The notes under the pieces: model-generated
What the model saw: only the letters and a program-made list of their open reading frames with translations
Database searches by the model: none
What the model was told of the DNA's origin: nothing
Translations under genes and position numbers: made by a program
Shown here: piece by piece, positions 32,576 through 43,000 of the stretch
Layout: every line of letters begins with the position of its first letter
Position numbering within the stretch: position 1 is the stretch's first letter
Assembly (NCBI GenBank): GCA_008931825.1
Contig: QXVZ01000948.1
Coordinates: 1 to 45,752 of the forward strand
Source: Phallusia fumigata
Lineage: Eukaryota; Chordata; Ascidiacea; Phlebobranchia; Ascidiidae
Length of the DNA: 45,752 nt
Direction of reading: 5' to 3'

Positions 32576-33026
32576 CTTTTTTAGAGCGAGTAGCGTCGTA
32601 AACCTTGCTTTGAACTTGGGTATCAAAGCAGTTAAAACATATACTTCTCAAATAAATTGTTCAACTTTAATTCTTTTGTAACAGAAAATTGGTTTTAAGT
32701 GTCTGTACAGGAAAAATACGGTGGGTAAATTGGGTTCATTTTGGTATGGTGACTCATCTTTGAGCCCCAAGTTGAAGTCAGCACACTGAACTTGTGTGTT
32801 GAACCGAAAACTTCATAAACCGCGTCGAGCTACGCTTTTCGTTTCGGTTTATAAGCTGCTGTTTTTGCTGCAAAGTTGGGCAACCAAGTGTATTTTATTA
32901 TGCATTGTAAATTAGCCTTTTCCATTTAGTGTTTCTTTGCATCGAAAGGTTGCTCGGCCATATTATGCCGATGCGCTTTGTTAATAATGGCTCAGAGGTT
33001 ATTTCCATATTTTCCAGACTGAGGGT

Positions 33027-33090
33027 AGATTTCGTCAGAACGGGTCCTTCGTCTTTTTAAGAAGGCCAGCCTGTCGACCATAAGTCAGTT
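33027..33090 (-). pseudogene. Decayed copy of CNGK exon 6 acceptor region
   Basis: Aligns without gaps to 29605-29668, the 5' part of channel exon 6 and its acceptor: 52 of 64 positions are identical by eye. It is one piece of a broken duplicate of the channel gene upstream of the intact gene. No complete exon remains. Confidence 0.8.
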
Positions 33091-33307
33091 TCAAAACAAT
33101 AGTGTTCGACGGCTGGTTTTTATATGCACCAACAGCACTATGGACGCTGCCACGTAGGGACAAAATGTACTTTATTAATTATATTTATTTTATCAAAAAA
33201 TCTCATCAATAAAATCGTATGTTCGTGTTAAGATTTTGCCCCTTTCTCCCAGCGCCCATGTACACCACCGTTTAGCTTTAGAATGTACCCGAGATAAATA
33301 TATGCGA

Positions 33308-33462
33308 ATTAACAAGCAGTATCTTTCGCACTAGTGTTCAAAATATTATAAACACCCCAATTCCTTGTACGTTTTATCATTTCCATCTATGCCACATGTC
33401 CATAAAATATCCTAAATATAAGTCCTTTGCATTATCGTTGATACCTATCTTTTTCTGAAAAA
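33308..33462 (-). pseudogene. Decayed copy of CNGK exon 5
   Basis: Positions 33358-33462 match 29830-29935 (start of exon 5 and its acceptor), and 33308-33336 matches the exon end near 29741-29770; the middle of the exon is deleted. The minus-strand frame reads a relative of KRMGITDNVKDLCLRYFDYLW but hits a stop right after WHRWK, and the donor GT is changed to AT. It cannot code a working C-linker. Confidence 0.85.
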
Positions 33463-33733
33463 GGCAGTAAACATATGGTGTCACATATTGAATACTAACA
33501 TGCATAAATATAAAGCGTTGTTTGGTATTAGATTTCGTCGAAAAACATTTCGAAACTTATTAAACATTTTTGTACTTATGTTACGATTTATTTTAGGTTT
33601 TTTTTATTGTACGAATTTAGTTTTTGCAATTTTAGTTACAGTTTGTAGTACCGCTAGATGGCGCTAAAAAGCTCGTTGTGCAACAAAATGCGGAGATAAT
33701 AGTGCTGGAAGGGAAACTTTCAGGTTACCCGCG

Positions 33734-33955
33734 TTGAGTGGAGTTGAGTTTATTTCGCTTGGTGAAAGAAATATTAGCGACACACTTGCACTAAAACAAT
33801 CACCAAGCCGGAGATAACTACGCAACGTTAGGACGTTATGAAGCGCGAAAAAGTGAAGGGCACTATTGGTGGATCAAGGTTGAATGCGCTGCAGCTACAT
33901 CGTCATCACAAGGCGTTATGTGGCGGAGACTCACATCGAAGGGTGAGTTAAAAAT
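33734..33955 (+). repeat. Interspersed repeat family R1, intergenic copy
   Basis: GAGTTGAGTTTATTTCGCTT, AGCGACACACTTGCAC, ATCACCAAGCCGG, CGCAACGTTAGGACG, GGTGGATCAAGGTTGAATGC and GTTATGTGGCGGAGAC follow the family order. It recurs at 35124-35345 through assembly duplication B. It is the fullest proximal copy and useful for building a consensus. Confidence 0.75.
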
Positions 33956-33979
33956 AAACTCTGTCTCGGCCTAAACTAA

Positions 33980-34305
33980 GCTTCAAACTTTATCGACCAG
34001 TGACCTCACTAAGGGATAATTTCATTGTCTATTGTGGCATCCTGCTCACCGCACTTTGTACATGTTAAATGTAGTGTAAATTGGAGTGTGTCCATCCTCG
34101 CCTCGCGCGTTTTCAGTGCTTTTCGGGAGTTTAGGCCCCTCGGCACAATTTGTGTGTGCAGCTTTGCCCAAATCACATTATACTGAAGCAAAACACCACA
34201 TTTGGTACGCACGTTGCCGATTGGAAGTCATTGAATAAAAACGTAAGTCCTACTTTGTGTTGTTAATGTCGAATATTGTGCAGTAAGTTTGTTTTTATCT
34301 TATTA
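33980..34305. repeat. Triplicated block T, copy 2
   Basis: Matches copies 1 and 3 from CTTCAAACTTTATCGACC through ACCACATTTGGTACGC to AACGTAAGTCC. It sits just after an R1 repeat. The same block reappears at about 35370-35695 with scattered differences, because it lies in assembly duplication B. Confidence 0.65.
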
Positions 34306-34482
34306 ATAGGCGGATGGTGAAATTTCTATTTGTTGCCCTTTAACTGATGAATTCGACTCCGGCTATTAACGTAAGGCTTGTGTTGGTTTGGTTTCTTCAC
34401 ATACCAAAAACAGCAGGGTGTGAGCTACTGGGCATGCCCTTAATGGAGCCAATGATCTATCAACTTAGTCACAAAAAAGCTN

Positions 34483-35872
34483 AAAACAATAGTGTTCGAC
34501 GGCTGGTTTTTATATGCACCAACAGCACTATGGACGCTGCCACGTAGGGACAAAATGTACTTTATTAATTATATTTATTTTATCAAAAAATCTCATCAAT
34601 AAAATCGTATGTTCGTGTTAAGATTTTGCCCCTTTCTCCCAGCGCCCATGTACACCACCGTTTAGCTTTAGAATGTACCCGAGATAAATATATGCGAATT
34701 AACAAGCAGTATCTTTCGCACTAGTGTTCAAAATATTATAAACACCCCAATTCCTTGTACGTTTTATCATTTCCATCTATGCCACATGTCCATAAAATAT
34801 CCTAAATATAAGTCCTTTGCATTATCGTTGATACCTATCTTTTTCTGAAAAAGGCAGTAAACATATGGTGTCACATATTGAATACTAACATGCATAAATA
34901 TAAAGCGTTGTTTGGTATTAGATTTCGTCGAAAAACATTTCGAAACTTATTAAACATTTTTGTACTTATGTTACGATTTATTTTAGGTTTTTTTTATTGT
35001 ACGAATTTAGTTTTTGCAATTTTAGTTACAGTTTGTAGTACCGCTAGATGGCGCTAAAAAGCTCGTTGTGCAACAAAATGCGGAGATAATAGTGCTGGAA
35101 GGGAAACTTTCAGGTTACCCGCGTTGAGTGGAGTTGAGTTTATTTCGCTTGGTGAAAGAAATATTAGCGACACACTTGCACTAAAACAATCACCAAGCCG
35201 GAGATAACTACGCAACGTTAGGACGTTATGAAGCGCGAAAAAGTGAAGGGCACTATTGGTGGATCAAGGTTGAATGCGCTGCAGCTACATCGTCATCACA
35301 AGGCGTTATGTGGCGGAGACTCACATCGAAGGGTGAGTTAAAAATAAACTCTGTCTCGGCCTAAACTAAGCTTCAAACTTTATCGACCAGTGACCTCACT
35401 AAGGGATAATTTCATTGTCTATTGTGGCATCCTGCTCACCGCACTTTGTACATGTTAAATGTAGTGTAAATTGGAGTGTGTCCATCCTCGCTTCGCGCGT
35501 TTTCAGCGCTTTTCGGGAGTTTAGTCCCCTCGGCACAATTAGTGTGTTCAGCTTTGCCCAAATCACGTTGTACTTGAGCAAAACACCACATTTGGTACGC
35601 ACATGACCGATTAGAAGTCATTAAATAAAAACGTAAGTCCTACTTTTGTGCTGTTAATGTCGAATATTGTGCAGTAAGTTTGTTTTTATCTTATTAATAG
35701 GCGGATAGTGAAATTTCTATTTGTTTACTTTAGCCGTTGAATTCGACTCCGGCTATTAACGTAAGGCTTGTGTTGGTTTGGTTTCGTCACATACTTAAAA
35801 ACAGCAGGGTGTAAGTTACTGGACATGCCCTTAATGGAGCCAATGATCTATCAACTTAATCACAAAAAAGCT
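34483..35872. repeat. About 1.39-kb block, second copy of assembly duplication B
   Basis: Second copy of 33093-34481. Differences include GCACGTTGCCGATT against GCACATGACCGATT-type changes near 35600. Unique sequence resumes at 35873. Confidence 0.88.
34698..34852 (-). pseudogene. Same CNGK exon 5 relic, second copy in assembly duplication B
   Basis: Copy of 33308-33462 at offset 1390. It carries the same deletion, stop and donor change, so it is the same locus represented twice in the assembly rather than an independent relic. Confidence 0.8.
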
Positions 35873-35925
35873 TTGAAGGAAAAAACGGTATAGTGTAGCA
35901 ATCGCCATAGATAGGTTATAGGGTT

Positions 35926-35984
35926 TCTGGGCAGCCGTGGAACAATCTTATTGCTACCAATCGTCTTTCGACAGTCTGGCCGCT
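35926..35984 (-). pseudogene. Decayed fragment of CNGK exon 33 (CNBD4)
   Basis: A 21-bp identical run with channel exon 33 (12038-12058) is followed by further matched sequence (ATTGCT-CCAATCGTCTTTCGACAG against the exon). About 60 bp is recognisable. On the minus strand it lies upstream of the exon 5-6 relics, the order expected if pieces of more than one gene copy were left in tandem. Confidence 0.65.
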
Positions 35985-36230
35985 AGATGACGCTAAAAAT
36001 CTCATAGCGCAACATAATGCGCTGAGACGATAGTGGAGCAAAAAAATTTGCAATTGCTCGGCTGTGGTATTACGCGGATGGAACACATGAAGACTTGCGA
36101 ACTATCGCAAACGTAGTTTGTGGTCGTGTTAGGAATGTAAACCACAAAAAACAACAACGATTTAAACACGACTCATAAATCATTGCACTTAGTCCATAAT
36201 ATTGTTTTTATTTTGTGCAAAGTGGGTTTA

Positions 36231-36510
36231 CATCAAACTTCATTGATCAGTGACCACGCTGTAGATGGAAGTTGTAGTTAAGCTTATTGCCTTCTGCACT
36301 TTGCGCATGTTGCAGGTTGTGTGAATTAGAGCGTGACCATTCTCGCCTCGCGCGTTTTCTGCGCTTTTCGGGGGTTTAGGCACTTGAGAACTAAATTGTG
36401 TGTGCAGTTTTGCCCAGATCACGTTGTTCTGAAGCGAAACACCACAATTGCTTCATCCATGGCCGATCTGAAGTCAACGGATTCAAACGTAAGCCAATTC
36501 CCTTATGTTT
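36231..36510. repeat. Triplicated block T, copy 3
   Basis: Matches from CATCAAACTTCATTGATC to TCAAACGTAAGCC. This is the only copy in which the ATG-led stretch before the GTAAG remains open (36459-36488), which may mean it is closest to an ancestral functional sequence. Confidence 0.65.
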
Positions 36511-36937
36511 TGTATGCTGTGTATTGTGCAGTTTATAAATTTGTTTCTAAGCTTAGTATATGGGTAGAGTCTTAAATAAAACTTGCTTTGTCTTCGAACT
36601 TGTGTTCAAAAACTGTCAAAACACATGGCGTTAAGCAGCCAAAAATGTTACTGTATTTTATTCATTTACGTTCGTTTAACTCGCTTTAATACGCTTAAAT
36701 TCGTTTAATTCGCAAAGCTTGTATTTTTTTAGTTTCTAAAAGCTCGAAATAGTGTCTTATTATGAAACCGATTAAACATGTTCCAATGCAAAACATGCCT
36801 TTAGTGGAATACACATCACTTTCGCCCATTGACGGAAAACTGTGTCCTGATAATGGGAGCAGCTGTACAACCAACACATTCACGTCTAAGCGTCAACGCC
36901 ACGCTGGATCACTCAAACGAGCACACATCGAAACCAG
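36459..36937 (+). other. Weak candidate exons of an unknown gene
   Basis: Two exon-like pieces: 36459-36488 reads MADLKSTDSN from an ATG and runs into GTAAGC; 36805-36937 is preceded by CTTTAG and followed by GTCAGT. The second piece is open in at least two frames, one containing KRQRHAGSLKRAHIETR, so its frame cannot be fixed. No protein family is recognised. The first piece lies in triplicated block T, whose other copies carry stops there. This may be a relic or an untranslated exon. Confidence 0.2.
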
Positions 36938-38232
36938 GTCAGTCGTTTTCACGTCACTTTGATGTGAAAGAGCATGGAGTATTTGCACAGTAGGTGGCCT
37001 CGTAAAGTGCGCAGTCGCGCGGCACTTTTCGAATCTCTTAAACCAACGGGCAAATGATCAACTACCAAGTTTTGTCTTTCGCTAACATTTATGGCCTTCA
37101 ATTAAGGCCACCGATCTCGCGACGCGGTTTCGAATTTGGTTTGGTGACGTCATGGCGTGGGAAACGTCTATATCGTGTTTTGGTGCGTTGGGATTTTGTT
37201 CCATATGATCCCAAACTGTTCATATTCAGCTACATACTTGTATGTACGTAGTTTCACAATTTTGGACTAAAAACGCGTTGCTTGGTGTAGCGTTTAAAGC
37301 AATCAAGCCCTTTTTTGCTTGTAAGTTTACATTGGTTTGGAGGATTTTCGTGTGTTTTTAGGAGGAGGTTATCACGATTGCGAGGTGCCGTGACTATAGA
37401 GTTGTTGTTGTTGTTTTTCGTCCAATAAAGCGTGGGAAAGAATTCAGTGAACTGCTTCAAGCATGCCTAGGCGTGCTTTCTACATAGCCACACGCTAACG
37501 TTTAAGCTGCAACAAGCGTGATGTGATGTAAACCATGTAAACCACTAAAACCTAATCTTTACCAAGTGTTATATCTCTTGCCTGTACACACTAAACGGTC
37601 ATACAACCTGTATACAACCATTTTTTCTCAGATCTAAAGCTTGTATCACCATTAAAACTAAAACTTCATCAACCGTTATTTTTCCTGGCTATATGTATAC
37701 CAAATACGCCATACAATCTATGTTATTTCTCTCGCAGTCATTCGCAAGACAAAAGATGAAAAGAACCCTTCCTGCTAACGGTAAACTGAATACATTTTTA
37801 AAAGGAATTTGGTTACCAAGCCTGCGCTAGAAAAATAAGTTAGGTAAATTGGGTTCAATGTGGTTTGGTGACTCATCTTTGAAGCTTGCAGTCGAAGTCA
37901 GCTCACATCACTTGTGTGTTGAACCGAAAATAACCGCGACCACACCGCCAGATTTTTTGCTCAGATGCGCGCTTTTCACAACCGTACGTTTCCTGCCGTG
38001 GTAAGCTGCTAATTGGAAGCGAACTTTTGTGACTGAACGTCTATTATGGGGCATGCAAATTGGCCCTTCTCAATTATTTGGTTTCTTTGCAAATGTCTTT
38101 TTCTTTTGCAAAATATTCTTTGACCATATCGTGTCGATGCGACAGCAGCCGTTCATGAGTATTACTAGCACAGAAAGAATGTAATTTTTTGTTTAAAAAT
38201 AACCCTACTGATAAAGTTTATGCTTTTTCTTA

Positions 38233-38589
38233 ATGGGGTTGCCCCCCGACTTGCAACTCTACCAGTTTTGCTTCTACAGTGGTATAATAGTTGCTTTTTT
38301 GTTTGTCGGCGACGCACAAGGTCACGACAATGGGACTCTTGTTTCGCTCAGCGTGTATGCGTTTCCGAGTGAAAATCTAGAAAAGTCGTCACGCACTTCT
38401 CACACGATGGCTGGCGGTTGGGTGCGAGCGAGAGACCAAGATGTCCTTGATGTGTTTAAGTGTGCAACTCTGAAAAACGAAATTGTGGTTTGGCGCAAAA
38501 CCGGTTTAATAGTCTGGTGGTTAGATTTGTCTAGCAACCAACATGTACAGAACAGAAGATTCTTTAAGTCAACAATCCTTGTTAATTAA
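38233..38589 (+). other. Open frame of 118 codons, no family recognised
   Basis: Starts MGLPPDLQLYQFCFYSG and includes a hydrophobic stretch GIIVAFLFVGDAQG that could be a signal or membrane segment, followed by a polar part with AGGWVRARDQDVLDVFK. No flanking exons could be joined with confidence and no homolog is recognised. It may be chance. Confidence 0.2.
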
Positions 38590-39694
38590 CTAAAGACTAA
38601 TCTGGTACTTGAACGCAATTAAAGCGCATCGGCAGCTCCTTACTGTAAGGATATAACCTTAGGTGGTAAAATGCATCTCACGAGTTTGTCCAACCTCTCG
38701 TGGTGGAGTTTTTGATCCAATCGTAATCTGCACCTACTGTTGTCTGTGACGATTGCACAAAAATAAGTTATTGTTCAAAAAGACGTAAATGGCCAAAAAC
38801 AATCTTATGGAGTTTAGGATTGTATAATCTGATTGTAAAAAAGACCTTAGTTAACCAAGCCAAACGACGTATTCGTTTGCATCATTTGATCCAAAGACGT
38901 TATATTAGTAAATCAGGAAGAGATTGTCTAAGAAACAAACGCTTTGGTTTGTAAAAAATGCAGACACTCCCTAATACAAACATGTGGCCTCTTTGTATAA
39001 CTCTAACCGATACCACCACACAACACACACTTTATCCCGTGTGAAGTACACAGACAATGACGCTGTACCCGCTGATTTCCTGCCAGCAAGCCGCTACCAG
39101 ACAATACGATATTTGAACTGACGCCACTACGGGAAAAGTTAAACATCGCAATACCAAATATAGGCCAATGGAATTTCTCTTGCGATAATCATACAACACT
39201 TCATGTACAAGTTGATTGCCGTGTTCAGCCCAGCGGAAGTACATACTTGCATTAGTGGTGTAATTTACATGCCACATTAAACGCTTCCGGGCACTTGATA
39301 AGTTACCCCCGATCCTTTAATACTAAAAATGTTTTTTTTGTAAAACTAGTGTGTTACGTTTTTGGTAACATTGCTTGTTTGGTTTTTGAGTAAAGATGTT
39401 TTTGTCCTGTAAGATATGCCTCATTTACTCTTTTATTTCCAAAGGCCATCGTATCATAAACACGTAAAAGTTATCCATCTATTTTAACTTTTGTGTTTTG
39501 CATTTTAAATATTTCAAAGGACATATCTCGTGTGTAGGGTGGAATGAAATGTTTTTCGCAACAAAAACTGAGACTTTGCTTCTTTTCTCCTTTAGGTGGT
39601 TACCAACGTCATAGTGGAATAAGCTTTCGGCGTCTTCTAGTGAGAAAACATTTCAAAGGACGTGGAAATGCAATAGACATTTACGTGGGGTCTA

Positions 39695-40029
39695 ATTAGC
39701 CAGACGGCAACAGCTTTCGGAACGGGGGCGCAGGTTTTCGCAAGTTGGTGAAACTAGCAACTGCGCGCCGAAGAAGGCTCCCGGGAGCGAAAAAGGAAAA
39801 AATCAGACGGCTACATCCGTGCGTCGCGGACCATCAGCGGCCACACTCAACGCAACCGCACCTTAGGGTTGCCTGGAGTTTCAAACTTGACAGTAGCACC
39901 AAGCGAAAGCGCCAGAATCCCGCTGCCGCGCTTCCCCCCGAGCAGACGAGGCGCGGTGCGGAAAAGAGCGACGTTTTGCCGGACGGAATATACAAAGTCG
40001 GCACTGACGACTTGTATAGCCGGTTCAGG
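39695..40029 (+). promoter_or_regulatory. GC-richer leader upstream of the collagen start
   Basis: This 330-bp stretch is clearly richer in G and C than its surroundings and directly precedes the collagen ATG. It is probably 5' untranslated sequence and proximal promoter. No TATA box or transcription start can be fixed. The collagen frame is open well upstream of the ATG, but that part looks basic and low in family features, so I take the start at 40030. Confidence 0.45.
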
Positions 40030-43000
40030 ATGGATTGGAAACTGACGATATGCTTTCTCGTGCTGTCCTCCTACGCCACTCTCGGACAAGGTAAGAGATG
40101 TCCCAACTTCAAACTATGGCATGCATGATGCGCCTAACTAGCTTGGTCATGTGTTTTGCATGCAATATCATTTTGTCGCGGCATAGCTTTTTTTGGCAAG
40201 TAAAGTTACGAAACAGCTTTGTACTTAGACCTGTACCTTAACCAAGAACTTCGAAACCCCAATTTTGAAATCGTTGTTTTGCATTAATGATAACATCAGC
40301 CATTGGTAAAACTGTAAAAAACAACATTTTCGCTATTTCAAGTTGTATGACAATTACGTTTTAAATGCAGGCGGTATCGTTTTTGATTAAACGGAAACCC
40401 CCGTTAGCGCTTTACAATCAGATAGTGGCAAACTTGTGCGCCGTAATTACCGATGTCAGTTTATCAGTGACATTGTTTGCTACGATAAGCCATCGCCTAA
40501 CGTCTAGTAGGCTGTAGATTTAACACTACCATGCTGCATATTAGCCACCAGCACAAGCCAAAGTGTAATATACCTTAATGCCACTTGCGCGTATACCGTT
40601 GGGAATTATGTAAACAAGATAACATACAGCGACGCTTGAAATGTTTGTTTTCTAACCCAGTATTTCACATTTCTTACGCGTATAAGTCTCCGGTTTAGTG
40701 ACATAAAACGGTAAATGTTATGTCAATTTTGAACAATATTGCCTCTTGAAGTTAAACAATATTGAACCCGGAAATCCGACTATAGCAACCGTGTAAAGGA
40801 AGTCTTTGCCGACAAATTAACATTAATTTTTGCCGCATGTAAATTAACATCACTGTAATTGGGAGTGTGTCCTCGAAGTGTGCATACCGCAAACACGAAG
40901 GTGGCGTGCTTTCGCTGTCAACATAATGTGGGTTGTAATATTCTGCGATGTGATAAGCTTTTAAAGTGCGAGCCGCTATTTTTGACGATCTCTTGTGACA
41001 ACAGCGAAGAATGCTGCGTAGGCTTTTCTGCGACTCTCGTGCGTACAGCAATTTATCACAACATAGCGCCACAGCATGATATTTTGCGAGAAAACAATCG
41101 AACTGGGTGCAAGTTTAAATGCCGGAAGCATTTCAGGCAATACGCTTAGCAATACAGTTTGGTTTCCTATTACACAAAAGGGCACTTGGGTAATTTGGTC
41201 GGCCAAGGTGTCTGGCGTTTGTGGTTATTAGGTTGGGGAGAATGAAATTTTAAGCTTGAAATTAAATTCCCATCACAAAGCAAACGATTTGAGCGATTTA
41301 AAACAGTTACAGGGCGATGTACTTAAATTTCGTCATAACTTTAACGTCTTTCGGATACTTTGAGTAGGTAAACTCTACATGGGAACTTTAAGCATAATAT
41401 TAAAACGAACAGCTGTAACGGAAGTTCGTTGCCTTATGCGTGTTGATCGCAAGCCTTGTGCCTAAAAATTGCTTTCATTCATTCGTCACATTACCGGGCA
41501 CAGTCTAGACAATGTTTGCCCATGTTAAGGTTGAGTCTTGGCAATGCCAGCGCCTGAAAGCTGTCTTTCGGCTGTTGGGCGATGTCTACCAATTTTGCAA
41601 GCGATTTGCGTTTCATTTTTGGTACTTTGCGCTCAAACCCGCAAATACAGCGGCATTTAAATCTAACAATTGAATTGTGGAACCAACGCTATGCGTGGTT
41701 GCAATGGAAGTCGAAGTTAAAAGTTTTGCGGTAAATGCGATTTTCCATCTGACCTTTGAACATAATTGCCTGCTCTCAAGCTCTGCGGTCTTAAACGCAT
41801 TCCAACTATAGATTTTAGCAACACCGTATAAAACAGGTGTTTGTGTCGAAACAAATAGCGATAACGATCGCTGACCGCGAAAGAATCGCGATAACTATGT
41901 TCAGGCAACACGTTTGCGTTCCACAATATTTGGTGCCCGAATTTTGTTAACAAGGTCCCTGATTGTTGTGGTGGAATTGTTCTTGCGAAGAGCGTAATTT
42001 GGGCCTGGCTTAGACGCTGCTGCGCCTGTCTTGTTTGAGGTTGGGCGTTTGACGCTTGTCCTGACATTTGCGCTTCGCGTGCCGATGGATTATGAAGGTT
42101 TTTAGGCGCCCGCCGGGTAACTTTTTGCTTGGGTGAGCTTATATGCAAAGGGATTAGACAGATAACGCAAAATCCAACCTGAATGGCGAAAAAAATAGCG
42201 CAGTTTTAATCTTACTGCGTCAAAGTCTGTCCGTTTGAATTGAAACTACGCGTGTGTTCTGTCGCTTCTAAATGATGGGTCTCAGCGACTTTTTACACTT
42301 TTCAAGAAGGTAATTGCCGTCCGAGTCACTTTCCCACTTATCATTAGGGAAGTTGACCTTTATGGTTTTGTGTAGGAAGACAACTTTTCGTGACTCATCG
42401 TATATTACTCGTCTCAACCTTTATAGTAGCTTACGTTTTAGGTTTCCAGTTTTTAATCTAATGTCTGAAAATCCGAGGTATAGTCAATGACTATTCGTCG
42501 CGTTGGTAGTGAAGCCCGTGGCCAATGGTTTTTCGCTAAGACAGCGCTTAAAATAAATAAAAACGTCTCTGAATACTCTACAGCCGGTGTGACGTAAAAA
42601 GCGTGTCACAAAACATCTGGAAACTTCCGTCAAGATATCTTGATCTCTGCTACCGCGATCTCGGGATAGCCACCGCAATCGTGCTGCGTGAGATCCCACT
42701 CTCTGCGCCGTTGCACATGAGCAGGTGTTACTTTACCTTAAACAGTAGGGGCCTTGTCCTCATAACGAGGTGAACCAGCGCTCGTTACGGTTCACCACGC
42801 TGCGGATGTGCAGTGAAAACAGCCTTGCTGACTCGCTGTCGGTTTCCTGATGTCTAGGCGCGGTTTTGGCTTTTTTTGCTGAAGGAATTTCACGAGTTTA
42901 AGTTACGCCGCCCTCGCTCGGGCATGTGGAGGCGTCTGGTCTGGGACTCGGCGTTTAGGCCTCAGCTGGCAATTGCTTGACGCAAGCAACCCCAACAGGC

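Larger units (their letters stand above)
33093..34481. repeat. About 1.39-kb block, first copy of assembly duplication B
   Basis: Recurs at 34483-35872 on the other side of the single N at 34482. The first part shows no difference noticed by eye; from about 34100 onward there are scattered substitutions and a one-base indel. This looks like two haplotypes or contig ends left unmerged. Confidence 0.88.
31773..40029. other. 8.3-kb repeat-rich intergenic region between divergent genes
   Basis: Lies between the start codons of the channel gene (minus) and the collagen gene (plus). It must hold the 5' ends and promoters of both, but no TATA box or clear core promoter was recognised. Its content is: a block in three diverged copies (32325, 33980, 36231), an R1 repeat, decayed channel-gene fragments, the second assembly duplication, weak exon-like pieces near 36.5-36.9 kb, and from about 37 to 39.6 kb mostly AT-rich sequence in which I recognise nothing firm. 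Confidence 0.75.

Noticed and set aside
33093-35872. Recent segmental duplication of the 33-kb block
   Set aside because: The joint is an N, the length matches the other artefact, and the pattern of substitutions fits haplotypes; kept as an assembly issue until long reads say otherwise.
39003-39290. piggyBac-like transposase remnant (plus-strand words such as FLPASRYQTIRYL)
   Set aside because: The similarity is a few residues, frames are broken on both sides, and no catalytic residues or ends were seen; too weak to call.
41717-42148. Minus-strand open frame of 143 codons in the collagen first intron
   Set aside because: Gln/Ala-rich low complexity, no splice partners, no family features; likely chance.
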